A stretch of DNA of 32,198 bases. Origin: Cytidiella melzeri. Its lineage: Eukaryota; Basidiomycota; Agaricomycetes; Polyporales; Irpicaceae. The notes beneath the pieces were generated by a model. That model searched no databases, had not been told where the DNA came from, and saw only the letters and a list, made by a program, of their open reading frames with translations. Below are positions 8,691-17,782 of this stretch, piece by piece. A program made the translations under genes and the position numbers. Within the stretch, counting starts at the first letter, position 1. Every line of letters begins with the position of its first letter. The DNA is taken from assembly GCA_022592445.1 (NCBI GenBank), contig JABYQR010000458.1, positions 1 through 32,198 of the forward strand, read 5' to 3'.

Positions 8691-9961
8691 GTTCATGTGC
8701 AGTGCTGGTGCAACAATTCATTTTTGTTTCAGGTTAGCTCCCATGCTGAAACTTAACTGCTGTTGTCATGCCTGCAGTGCTCTCCTGGAGACTGACTACA
8801 CAGCCTTGCATACATGCAATGCTACAACAATTGTCTAGAACATTCACAAATGAGATAGGGGAGACAAAATTGCACTGCCATGATACTGTAGATTTATGAC
8901 TGTAGGGGGAAAAGATGTGACTGGTGACTGCCTATGTTGCTAAATTTAGCAACACCACAGTGGGAAGACATGTGAAAATTGTTGTTAAACTCACTGGTGT
9001 CACACTTTGTCATGTACCCAGCCCATGCCACAGGTGTGGGATGACAAAATATAAGGTGGGTGCCTAAATACAGCAACATTTGTAGGGCTGTGATCCGTGA
9101 CAACCACTTCTTTAGCATCATTGGAGGGCCAATTGTGAGAGGTGACACCTGCTATGGTTTTACAAGTACAGTAGCTTTCCCAATAACCTTTGGCTATGAT
9201 AATCAAGTGCATACAGAGAATACATAGCGCAGATGGGTGGGCCGCTGGAAAAACAGCAGGGCTGTCAAGGTCCTGGTTGTTTTTGTGTCACCTGCATCAC
9301 CTGTGCTCTGCACACACCCAACCACCACAGTCTATAGCCATGGAGACAGTTGAATTGGCTGTGCGGAGTGCAGTTATGAAAACACAGCACCCAAAGCTGA
9401 CTACACTTACACGTTTGAAATTGTCTTGTCTGATGTCTGTACTTGTTTGACCTCCCCCTTTGCAGTATCAGCTATAGCTACTAGCTGTTTGCCACATGCC
9501 TCTGCAAGGGTCTCAACCTTAAATGTGCGCCATCAGTGTAAAGTTTTGGGTACAGCTGCTTGGCAGTGTTAGCAGATTATCATGATTTATTTGATGGGCG
9601 CCAGCATGACACTCACAGCACAGCCTGGTGTTGCATCAACCCTGTTTTTCACTCCTGCAGCCCCTTTTCAGTAGCATCAAATCCATAGCTATAGCTACTA
9701 CTTGTTTGCCACATGCCCCTGCAAGAATCTCAACCTGAAACCTGCACCATCAGGATAAACATTTCGGGTACAGCTGCTCAGAAGTGTTAGCAGATAATCA
9801 GGATTTGGATGAGTAGTGCCAGCATGACACTCATAGCACAGCCTGGCATTGGATCAAGTCTGTCCCTCCTGCAGTACTTACTTACCCACACTCGACTGCT
9901 GTGGTTCATAGCTATTGGGATAGTTGGATTGGCTGCACAGAGTGGTGATGCCCTTAGGAAA
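8691..9961. repeat. Non-coding, CpG-poor interval with a 190-bp tandem duplication
   Basis: No coding frame is convincing. 9471-9660 and 9688-9874 are diverged copies of each other; both begin GCTATAGCTACTA, contain TTTGCCACATGCC and GCCAGCATGACACTCA, and end CTCCTGCAG. The composition matches the X-T-Y repeats, and the interval abuts the CACTAG end of the next copy. Confidence 0.6.
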
Positions 9962-10205
9962 CACTAGCGTCAGCAAGGCCAGCAAGCGTCAAGTACAATT
10001 CCTGAAGATTGAATGAAGTATTACTTTTTGAGCCATATTTGTAAGGAAAATTGGTGCTGGTAGCAGCCTGAACAAGTAATTTGCTTGGGGATAGCTTCTT
10101 CGATGAGTTATGTATAGTAAGCTGGTGGTTTTTCTTCACTGGAGCACACAATCATTCATGAAAGAAGAGGGAATGTGCTGTATTGTTTGAAGTGCAACAA
10201 TGGGT

Positions 10206-10657
10206 GTGAGTAAAGACGGTCAAATGTATTCAACACGTCTAGAGGCAGGGATGTGATGCGCAGTTGTAATCCCACTTGCCGTCGTAAGAACCTAAGACAC
10301 ACGAGCAGAGCGAGTTAATCCAGGTGCGAAAGAGAAAGAGCACAATTAGCATAATGACTGTACCTAAGACACACGAGCAGAGCGAGCTAACTACAGGTAC
10401 AGGCTGTGAGCATATCACATATGTGAGGGACAACAAAGAATACTCACTCCAGGTGCGAAAGAGAAACAGCACGATGGAGTGTCAGGAGCGAGGGTGAAGG
10501 TATATAAGACAGAGCCCTCAGGTGACCCAAAAAGGAAAATCTGTGATACAGATGTGTCTGCGTGAAGAAAGAACAATAGAGCGCAATATACGGAAAACAA
10601 AAGAGAGTCCGGTAACTACTAGTCCGTGAGCCGGAGCTGAAAAGCCACTAGTGAGTA
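10206..10657 (-). mobile_element. LTR-like insertion, family E (about 438 bp), with target duplication
   Basis: GTGAGTA at 10206-10212 recurs at 10651-10657 and flanks an insert of 10213-10650. The uninterrupted form GTGTGGGCACAGAATT is preserved at about 10826 in the duplicated Y. On the minus strand the insert has ATTGTTCT (10577-10570), a TATA box (10506-10501) and a leader-like region with predicted introns. It lacks a clear TG...CA, so exact ends are uncertain by a few bases. It is best explained as a solo LTR; the superfamily is unknown. Confidence 0.65.
10292..10472 (-). other. Family E leader: two predicted introns and an intron-less repeat of the exons
   Basis: Reading the minus strand: segment A (10472-10448), a 57-nt GT-AG stretch (10447-10391, GTGAGT to CTGTAG), segment B (10390-10364), then GTACAG starting a second predicted intron (10363-10292). 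The end of that intron is A' (10343-10319) joined directly to B' (10318-10292). A+B and A'B' are 52 bp with two differences, and the 57-nt stretch is absent from A'B' exactly at its GT and AG. A branch-like TTAAC lies at 10318-10314. The final CTTAG ends both B and B'. Confidence 0.7.
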
Positions 10658-11329
10658 CAGAATGTGGAGTAGAGCATGGAGATAAAGATTGTTTGACATT
10701 CTTAATGGTGTTGAACATACAATGAGTAATGTATAGTAAGGTAGTAGTTTGTCTTCACTGGAGCACACAATCATTCATGAAAGAAGATGGACTGTGCTGT
10801 ATTGCTTGAAGTGCAACAATGGGTGTGGGCACAGAATTAAACCAAGTTTGTGGAGTAGAGCATGGAGATAAAGATTGTTTGACATGCATCTTCTTCTTAA
10901 TGGTGTTGAATTATTAATCTAGATAACATTTGGTAAACTGCAAGAGCAGGGTTACAAGTGATTATGTTGTTGATAGCAAATTGAATAATAAATCATATAG
11001 CGTGAAATAGTCAATTGCACCGGTGACTTGTTACTTACAAGAACATCAGTGAACAACTCTGCTCCTGGTAAGGATCTTGCCAAGCAATCTGGTCATGAAT
11101 ATTGACTGTATTATGGGCATTTGCTATTGGTGACACCTTTGATAGGCAACTTGATCTGGGATAAAGTGACTGTACTACAATGGATAAGTTTGGTTGCAGG
11201 AAAAGGAGCCATACATTTTTGAAGGTAGTCACCAGTGGTAGCAAGGGGCTTCCAAAAAATTACTTTCTTCAAGAATGAAGGGCTTGAGGGTGTCTTATTG
11301 GATCAATTGCTAGAACATGTTACATGTGT

Positions 11330-11854
11330 CCTGTTGATGTCTGCACTGCCTCACCCCCATTGAAGCTGCCACAAGCTGGGTTCTGATAGTAACACCTGCT
11401 TATAGAGCAACTAGTGGTTGTGAAACTGTATGGAAGATTCAAGGGCAGTGCTCTATGCTGGTGCAACCACATCCTGTTGATGTCTGAACTGCCTCAGCAC
11501 CATTAGGATTTCCACAGGCTATGTTCTGATTGTAACCGTGGTTGTGAAACTGTGTGGAAGCATCAAAGGCAGTGCTCTATGCTGATGCAACCACATCCTG
11601 TTGATGTCTGAACTGCCTCAGCCCCACCAGGACTGCCACAGGCTATTTTATGATTGTAACCCCTCCTTAGAGAGCAGCTGGTGGTTGTGAAACTGTATGG
11701 AAGAATCAAAGGCTGTGCCCTATGCTGATGCAACCATGTCCTGTTGATGTCCTGCCTCAGCCACATTAGGACTGCCACAGGCTATGTTCTGATTGTAACT
11801 GTGGCTGTGAAACTGTGTGAAAGAATCAAAGCCAGTGCTCTATGCTGGTGCAAC
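11330..11854 (-). repeat. T tandem array in repeat copy 2 (about 4 units)
   Basis: Units of about 140 bp carry CATCCTGTTGATGTCTGAAC and GCCACAGGCTATGTTCTGAT in reverse orientation relative to the array at 5040-6045. The array is interrupted inside a unit by the copia element; the next piece is at 17783. Confidence 0.8.
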
Positions 11855-12695
11855 TGTTTAACTATTCTATCTTCGTACTGCTTAGCGCCGTAGTTACCGT
11901 ATATAAGACTTACTTTGATCAATGCACACACTGCGGGCAAAGGCCGATTTCACATGACGTGAAATGATTGTGAGAGTTATTTGATATGTTAAAAATCCCG
12001 TGAATATATAGTTATGTTTGGGGGGTTAGATTAATATACAATCAAAGACATTTTTGTGATTTCTCTACAAATTTTCAAGCCTATCTACTGGCAGCCTTTC
12101 CGCGCTCCGAAAATCTGTGTGAATATTGATTTTTCGGGCAGATTTCCGACCGACCTAAAATTGTAAAAACAATTAGATTTCCCACGTGTGTCGGGTGATG
12201 GCAAACATAACGTGGCAAACAACTTTCACGAACTTTTCGGTAGCACGTGCATGCAACGAGGTAGGCCGCCGGAAATTCTACCCGCCCTTTCCTTTTCTTG
12301 ATTTTTTCATGCCCTTTTCCCACGCCCCGCCGAATCCGTGGAAGGCATCTTTTCCACTTGGTTTTCTGAGCCCTGAAAGGTAACTTTCCTTTCATTTTTC
12401 TTTTTGATTTAACTACCACTTAAACAACAGAAACTCCTGCGCCGGAAAAGCCACAGAATTTGTATAGCATTATTTTGTATTCTCAAACATTAAGAAACAA
12501 TTCTGAGCCCAAAATTGCCTATGGATTATCTGCTGATAGTTAACATTTAAATGGGTAATCATGCAAATTTCAAGGCGTGTGAAATCGGTGTTTGCCCCTA
12601 GTGACAGCTATCGCTTTTGATCCCCAACTCTCTGTGTGACCACCACCTCAGTCTTCTCTCTCAACGCTCTCAACTCTCCTGATACCTTGTTAAAA
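11855..12695 (+). mobile_element. 5' LTR of copia copy 1, interrupted by a CACTA-like element
   Basis: LTR sequence at 11855-11928 and 12607-12695 together matches the 3' LTR (17604-17777) except for 10 extra bases in the 3' LTR. The target duplication GCAAC is at 11850-11854 and 17778-17782. TATA box TATATAAG lies at 11900-11907. The inserted DNA element starts 29 nt downstream of the TATA box, about where transcription should begin. Confidence 0.92.
11929..12603. mobile_element. Non-autonomous CACTA-like DNA transposon (675 bp)
   Basis: The left end CACTGCGGGCAAAGGCCG and the right end, read inward, CACTAGGGGCAAACACCG form 26-bp inverted repeats (4 mismatches) that both continue ATTTCACA. 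The 3-bp target duplication ACA is at 11926-11928 and 12604-12606; the 3' LTR shows the empty site (GCACAGCT). CACTA-type ends with a 3-bp duplication fit the EnSpm/CACTA superfamily. There is no coding frame; the open stretches at 12081-12419 look like chance. A related inverted fragment lies at 25333-25735. Confidence 0.8.
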
Positions 12696-12707
12696 GGTTA
12701 TGAGCCC
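12696..12707 (+). other. Copia primer-binding site for initiator Met tRNA half-molecule
   Basis: GGTTATGAGCCC begins directly after the 5' LTR. It is complementary to the anticodon region of eukaryotic initiator tRNA-Met (GGGCTCATAACC). Ty5 and Drosophila copia prime from a half tRNA cut in this loop; the same is inferred here. In copia copy 2 the site reads GGTCATGAGCCA (22243). Confidence 0.75.
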
Positions 12708-12762
12708 CGCCTAAGCTCATATCTTCACTTTACTTCACTCCTACATCTACTCCTCTCTGTTG

Positions 12763-15483
12763 ATGAGCTCTGATCTCGCTGATCAAGCCCAACTTTGTCG
12801 TTCCACTAGAGAGCGACACCAAACCAACTTCCTCAGGGGTACCAGAGCTCAACCCCGCCAAAGAACAACCAACACTCGCAGGACAACTCCCATTTTCACT
12901 CCTACTCACTCTCCTGCTCCTACTACACCTCTTCCCTCGATGTCTTCCACCACTATCACAAAAACCAATGCTCCCTCAGCTGGACCATCCAACTCTAACG
13001 TCCCTGACGTCGAACCTCAACCTCGTAACAACGACAATCACTCTTCTAGCTCTGAGGATCGTGAAGCGATCCCAGGTGCTTGTCATGTCTCTGCTCCCCC
13101 TGCTGATCGCCGTTGCACCCCCTTCGATACTCTTCGCGATGATGATCGTCGTCGTCACCCTCATGGAGGAGATGATGACAGTGACGACGACCGGATGGAT
13201 GAGGATGAGAGGCCTCGACGACGACGTGAGAAGCGTCCTGCTCGCCGTCCAACGACTCCCCCTCCTCCGGGCAGCTCTCCTGGTGGCTCGCCGCCGCCTC
13301 CTCCGCCTAGCTCCATAGGCACTAGGTCGACACGCGAAGTGTCGCAACTTTTGTCTGTGCCACCTGGCCACGATAACAACTTCACTATGTTGCTCAGCGA
13401 CATTAACAAAGCCTTCTCTGATGTTGGCAAAATTACTGGGGCTGAGACTTGGCCGATGTGGAAGTTCCGCGTTGAGACCGCCATGTCTACTATACTGGAG
13501 TTCCACACACTCCGAGGTGGTCTGACCGTACCTCAAGAGGTTACGCGGGCTGTCTTCAACGTCCTGACCAGTCATATCTCTGACTCGGTCATGGCTAACT
13601 ATCTAAACGAGTACAAGCCCCACGTACTCATGGATAAGCTGCGTGAACGTTACGATCCGAAGACAACCGTGTCTGACGTGAACGAGATTTACCAGCTCTT
13701 CCACCTTCGTCGTCCTATCTATGAGATGGACAAGCTGCTCGACGACGCCACCAATATCCGCAGCAAGCTTATCGCTGCTAGTGTCGACATCCCCGACCAT
13801 ATCTTCTACGCTGCCATCGTCGGGATCATCCCTCCTGCCTACGCCGCCACACGTCAGAACTACGAGGTCGGCGTGCGTTCTTCTACTCCGGCTGGAGAGA
13901 AGTTCCGGTACAGGCCCAACGCGCTCATTGCTGAGCTTTGTCGCGAGTTCACCAACTGGCAACTCACACACCCCCTGAAGACTTCTGAGTCCAAGGGGCC
14001 TACCACTTTCGTCCCTAAGGACAAAGCTCACGCTCCTTCGGCTTCGCATGCCAAGGGCAAGGCCGCGGTCGAACGCTCGACCAAAACCACCACTACTGCT
14101 CGCGCGGCCGCAGCTCCCTACTCGTCGAGCAAGCCCTCCACTTCTGGTCAGGGCAACTGCTTCAACTATGGTCAGCCTGGCCACATGATGCCGACTTGCC
14201 CTCTGCCCTGGACTGAGAAGTCCAAATCTGCGATGAAAAAGAAGGGCATCACTTGCAAATCCACTGCTGCCGTTGCTCAAGGCAAGAAGAAAGAGTCCGC
14301 CGCTGCTGGCTCTTCCACTGCTACTGGCTTCATGGCCAACGTCACTGCTTCTGCTGATTTGGACGAAGAGGTCCTCGAGAACCCTCACCCAAGCGCGTGG
14401 GTGAAGTCTCTTTCTAACTCGGATGTGACGATGCACGTAAGTACTTGTACCATTTCTTCTACTCTACTTCCACTGTTCGCAACTTCGTCATCTGACAAGT
14501 GCGTTCATGTCATCGATACTGGTGCTACTATACACTGTACACCATATCGTGACTTACTTTTCAACGTTCACTCTGTACCAACTATTTTACTTACTGTCGC
14601 CAACTCAGAGCAAATAAGTCTCAAACTTGCCGGCGACATGGTACTGGAGGTTGAACAAGAAAATGGTATGCATAATCAACTTATGCTAAAGAATGTCTGC
14701 TATAACTCACAACTACCCTTTACGCTTATCAGTGTTTCAAAATTGGACTCTGATTATCGCTTTACTTTCTTCTCAAATACTTGTACTATATATGACTCGA
14801 ACGCGTCTTGTGTAGCTGTGATACAAAAAATACACGACTTGTATTCGCTTAAATCTAGTCGCGTGACTTCTTTAGCAAGCGTGCATAAGTCTGGTATAAC
14901 GATGCTTGAACTTCATAAAAAACTCGGTCACATCAGTTATTTCCAGATAAATAAACTACTTGAAACGTCCAAGCTTATCATTACTACTCATATCACTGAC
15001 CGCACAGAAACTCCGTGCGAGGACTGTATCTTGAATAATATTCATCGTACTCCAGTCCCCAAAGCTCGTACTTCTCCGTTGGCTACTTCCTTCGGTGATC
15101 ACTTTCATATCGACATCTTTGGGCCACTACCCACTGCGTCAATTACTGGTCATTATCTGTACTGGTTGACTATTGTCGACGACTCAACTCGATGGTTAAC
15201 ACTTGCGCCATTAAAAACTAAAGATGATGCCTTCACTCAATGGGTTATCTTCTCTACTGAGCTTCTTACGCAATACAATATTCGCGTTAAGATTCTTCAA
15301 TCTGACAATGATGGCGTATTCACTGGTGCAAATATGACAAACTACTTGAAGTCACAAGGTACTATACCCCGGCTTACTGTGCACAATACTCCTGCACAAA
15401 ATGGTGTTGCTGAGCGCACACACCAGACTATTATGAACTTGGTTCGTGTAAACCTGCATACGGCTGCTTTACCGAATCGGTAA
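12763..15483 (+). CDS. Ty1/copia polyprotein, Gag-protease-integrase part (ends at premature TAA)
   Basis: The first ATG is 12763. Order: a low-complexity Pro/Arg-rich N-terminus (about 1-180), a Gag domain (about 190-410), and a zinc-knuckle-like CFNYGQPGHMMPTC (466-479) in which the second Cys is replaced by Tyr469. The aspartic protease is DTGA (Asp585). A pre-integrase HHCC region (LHKKLGHISY ... CEDC) follows. The integrase core has Asp784 (HIDIFGP), Asp848 (QSDNDGVF) and Glu884 (NGVAERTH), a DD35E spacing. TAA at 15481-15483 interrupts the integrase where LPNR-x-WWYAALHAVY should continue. The frame then goes on, so this is one polyprotein broken by mutation. It acts in virus-like particles to process, reverse transcribe and integrate the element. 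Confidence 0.9.
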   Translation: MSSDLADQAQLCRSTRERHQTNFLRGTRAQPRQRTTNTRRTTPIFTPTHSPAPTTPLPSMSSTTITKTNAPSAGPSNSNVPDVEPQPRNNDNHSSSSEDREAIPGACHVSAPPADRRCTPFDTLRDDDRRRHPHGGDDDSDDDRMDEDERPRRRREKRPARRPTTPPPPGSSPGGSPPPPPPSSIGTRSTREVSQLLSVPPGHDNNFTMLLSDINKAFSDVGKITGAETWPMWKFRVETAMSTILEFHTLRGGLTVPQEVTRAVFNVLTSHISDSVMANYLNEYKPHVLMDKLRERYDPKTTVSDVNEIYQLFHLRRPIYEMDKLLDDATNIRSKLIAASVDIPDHIFYAAIVGIIPPAYAATRQNYEVGVRSSTPAGEKFRYRPNALIAELCREFTNWQLTHPLKTSESKGPTTFVPKDKAHAPSASHAKGKAAVERSTKTTTTARAAAAPYSSSKPSTSGQGNCFNYGQPGHMMPTCPLPWTEKSKSAMKKKGITCKSTAAVAQGKKKESAAAGSSTATGFMANVTASADLDEEVLENPHPSAWVKSLSNSDVTMHVSTCTISSTLLPLFATSSSDKCVHVIDTGATIHCTPYRDLLFNVHSVPTILLTVANSEQISLKLAGDMVLEVEQENGMHNQLMLKNVCYNSQLPFTLISVSKLDSDYRFTFFSNTCTIYDSNASCVAVIQKIHDLYSLKSSRVTSLASVHKSGITMLELHKKLGHISYFQINKLLETSKLIITTHITDRTETPCEDCILNNIHRTPVPKARTSPLATSFGDHFHIDIFGPLPTASITGHYLYWLTIVDDSTRWLTLAPLKTKDDAFTQWVIFSTELLTQYNIRVKILQSDNDGVFTGANMTNYLKSQGTIPRLTVHNTPAQNGVAERTHQTIMNLVRVNLHTAALPNR

Positions 15484-15901
15484 TGGTGGTACGCTGCGCT
15501 TCATGCGGTTTATCTCTATAATTGCACTCCTCGTGCTCCTCTTCAATATAAAACTCCTTACTTTAAACACTATGGTACTGAAGCAACCTTGATGCGCTTC
15601 AAAAGTTTGGTCAACCGTGTATTGTATACGACGAATACCGAACCAATAAACTTGCGCCAAAAGGCAAGCGCGCCGTTTGGATAGGCTTTGCTGAATATTC
15701 CAAAGTCCACTACGTTTACTTCGGAACACGCGTAGGCGTTGAACAAAACTTGCAATTTGTTGACTCTACGGCACAAATTGAAGGGGAGAAAGAACCAAAT
15801 ATCGAACAACCTACTCTTGAAAAACAACTTCAACTCGAGGAGAATCCTCATGTTGAACCCATGGACATCGACGAGCCTGACCCTTCTGGTCCTAGGCGTA
15901 C
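15484..15901 (+). pseudogene. Copia integrase C-terminus / linker with frameshifts
   Basis: After the TAA the frame continues (WWYAALHAVYLYNCTP). It is lost at about 15584, where copy 2 has one extra base (GAAGCGAACC against GAAGCAACC). The next frame carries the GKRAVWIGFAE-like integrase end, then an acidic linker (VEPMDIDEPDPSG). A second one-base loss at about 15895-15902 leads into the RT frame (YREPKPSRKARGLNYDE). Both shifts are of the minus-one type, and copy 2 supports the first as a deletion in this copy. Confidence 0.8.
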
Positions 15902-17596
15902 TACAGAGAGCCTAAGCCTTCGCGCAAAGCTCGAGGCTTAAACTATGATGAAGTCGATACAAACATTGCCTTCTACTTGACTGAATTCAATGCATACTAC
16001 ACTGAAGACGTCGGTGATCCAGTTACTTACAAAGACGTACTTAACCACCCACTCAAAATTGACTGGCTCAAGTCAATGAAAACTGAGGTTGATACCCTCG
16101 AACAACTTGGCACTTGGGAATACTGTATCCCGCCGCCAAATGCAAACATCACTGGTTTGCGCTTTGTCTACAAAACAAAATACGAACATGGCAAAGTCAC
16201 TAAACTTAAGTCAAGACTTGTTGCACAAGGATACTCCCAGCGTGACGGCATTGATTACTACTCGAACGACTTATTCGCACCTGTTGCGCGTATGAGTTCA
16301 CTACGATTTGTACTTACTCTCGCGGCTTCACTACACTTCGAGATCACTCAGCTCGATATCAAGTCCGCATACTTATACGGTAACATCCACAACAATGAAG
16401 ACCTTTATCTTTGTCCACCTCCTGGTGACTTACTTCCGAACCTGCCACCTGGCTGGGTACTTAAACTTCGGAAGACTATCTACGGCCTTAAGCAAGCCGG
16501 ACGTCGTTGGTACAAAGTACTATGCGACATACTCTTCGCACTTGGACTGAAGCGTTGTGAATTTGACAATGCAGTCTTCTACCTCTATCGAGGTGATAAA
16601 CTTATACTTCTACTTGCTGTCCATGTCGACGACATTACTCTTGGCACTATCACTACTACTGTTGCCGAAAAATTTGAGATTGCACTCAGACAACATGTCG
16701 AACTTACTAACGGTGGAACTATCCACTGGATGCTTGGCATGGAAGTTGCTTATGATAAAGCCGCAGGCATTATCAAGCTTCGTCAAAGGGATTATATCCT
16801 GAACATACTTAAGCAATACAACTTTGACCACGAACATTCACGCCGTACACCAATGGTACACGAGCACAACTTAGCCCCCCGTGCTGTGACCGAACCACGT
16901 CAGGACGCTGACGCCATTACACACTACATGTCTCTTGTTGGTAGCTTACGCTACGTCGCCGACAGTACTCGACCAGACATTGCTTATTGCACTGGTGAAC
17001 TAGCACGATACTTATCTGACCCTGCTAAGGAACACTACACTGCAGCTAAACAGTGTTACCTTTACCTCAAGGGAACGTGCGACTACTGGCTTGTCCTAGG
17101 AAACCAAGCCAACCCTACTTCTACTTCACTCGTAGGTTATGCCGACTCTGATGGTATGACTACGTACGGCAATAAACCAATAATGGGCTATACTTTCACA
17201 TACAACGACTCGCTTATCTCTTGGTCAAGTAAGCGCGGTTCACTTGTAACTTTATCGGTCACCGAAGCTGAACTGTATGCACTTGCTCATGCGTCCACAG
17301 AGGCCATCTATTTGAAGAGCCTCATTGATGAAATACTTAACTGCACTATGGACCCTGTCAAGCTTTACACCGACAGTGCGTCAACTCTTGCGATTGTTCG
17401 TTCCCCCGAGGAACAACACTCTCAACGTACTAAACACTTTAACATTCGCAAGAACTTCATCAGTGATTGTGTAACTAAAGGGTACATCACTGTGCACCAC
17501 GTACCTTCTGCCGGTCAACGTGCTGATACTCTTACTAAAGCACTACCTCTCGAAAAACTCAAGCACTTCAATCAACTACTTCATGTTCAGGCTTGA
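15902..17596 (+). CDS. Copia reverse transcriptase / RNase H part of Pol
   Basis: It is continuous with Pol upstream; no ATG opens this segment, so it depends on the broken upstream frame. RVT_2-type reverse transcriptase: TEVDTLEQLGTWE, the KSRLVAQGYSQRDGIDY block, catalytic Asp in QLDIKSAYLYG (16355-16357), YGLKQAGRRWY, and the active-site HVDD (Asp codons 16628-16633). RNase H: Asp in GYADSDG (17144-17146), Glu in VTEAELYA, Asp in LYTDSAS (17372-17374), then RTKHFNIRKNF and the ADTLTKAL end. All catalytic residues are intact. The stop TGA overlaps the polypurine tract. Confidence 0.92.
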   Translation, partial: YREPKPSRKARGLNYDEVDTNIAFYLTEFNAYYTEDVGDPVTYKDVLNHPLKIDWLKSMKTEVDTLEQLGTWEYCIPPPNANITGLRFVYKTKYEHGKVTKLKSRLVAQGYSQRDGIDYYSNDLFAPVARMSSLRFVLTLAASLHFEITQLDIKSAYLYGNIHNNEDLYLCPPPGDLLPNLPPGWVLKLRKTIYGLKQAGRRWYKVLCDILFALGLKRCEFDNAVFYLYRGDKLILLLAVHVDDITLGTITTTVAEKFEIALRQHVELTNGGTIHWMLGMEVAYDKAAGIIKLRQRDYILNILKQYNFDHEHSRRTPMVHEHNLAPRAVTEPRQDADAITHYMSLVGSLRYVADSTRPDIAYCTGELARYLSDPAKEHYTAAKQCYLYLKGTCDYWLVLGNQANPTSTSLVGYADSDGMTTYGNKPIMGYTFTYNDSLISWSSKRGSLVTLSVTEAELYALAHASTEAIYLKSLIDEILNCTMDPVKLYTDSASTLAIVRSPEEQHSQRTKHFNIRKNFISDCVTKGYITVHHVPSAGQRADTLTKALPLEKLKHFNQLLHVQA

Positions 17597-17603
17597 AGGG
17601 GAG
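17596..17603 (+). other. Copia polypurine tract
   Basis: AAGGGGAG lies directly before the 3' LTR start TGTTTAAC and begins at the last base of the pol stop codon. Confidence 0.8.
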
Positions 17604-17777
17604 TGTTTAACTATTCTATCTTCGTACTGCTTAGCGCGCGCTTAGCGCCGTAGTTACCGTATATAAGACTTACTTTGATCAATGCACAGCTATCGCTTTT
17701 GATCCCCAACTCTCTGTGTGACCACCACCTCAGTCTTCTCTCTCAACGCTCTCAACTCTCCTGATACCTTGTTAAAA
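17604..17777 (+). mobile_element. 3' LTR of copia copy 1 (174 bp)
   Basis: It starts TGTTTAAC, ends GTTAAAA (TG...CA has decayed at the end; GTTAAACA would be the perfect inverse) and is followed by the target duplication GCAAC (17778-17782). By eye it is identical to the 5' LTR except for 10 extra bases in the GCTTAGCGCGCGCTTAGCGC region, suggesting recent insertion. Confidence 0.92.
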
Positions 17778-17782
17778 GCAAC

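Larger units (their letters stand above)
9962..11854 (-). repeat. X-T-Y repeat copy 2, left part (Y and T)
   Basis: It starts CACTAGCGTCAGCAAGG and carries Y in reverse (9962-11330) and then T in reverse (11330-11854). It is cut at 11854 by the copia element and continues at 17783. Within Y, about 120 bp around 10090-10208 is duplicated at 10730-10850. A family E LTR is inserted at 10213-10650. CACTAG plus subterminal GCAAGCGTC-type repeats resembles CACTA transposon ends, but no transposase is seen. Confidence 0.7.

Noticed and set aside
10213..10650. Helitron (the insert ends CTAG before T)
   Set aside because: A 7-bp direct repeat flanks the insert, while Helitrons make no target duplication; TATA, ATTGTTCT and leader structure fit an LTR better.
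12976..14436. Long minus-strand open frames across copia gag
   Set aside because: They lie opposite the Gag ORF, have Ser/Arg/Gly-rich composition and no domain, and are lost in copy 2.
15977..17596. Independent RT gene starting at 15977
   Set aside because: The codon there is TTG, and the frame extends upstream to about 15902; it is the downstream part of the copia polyprotein.
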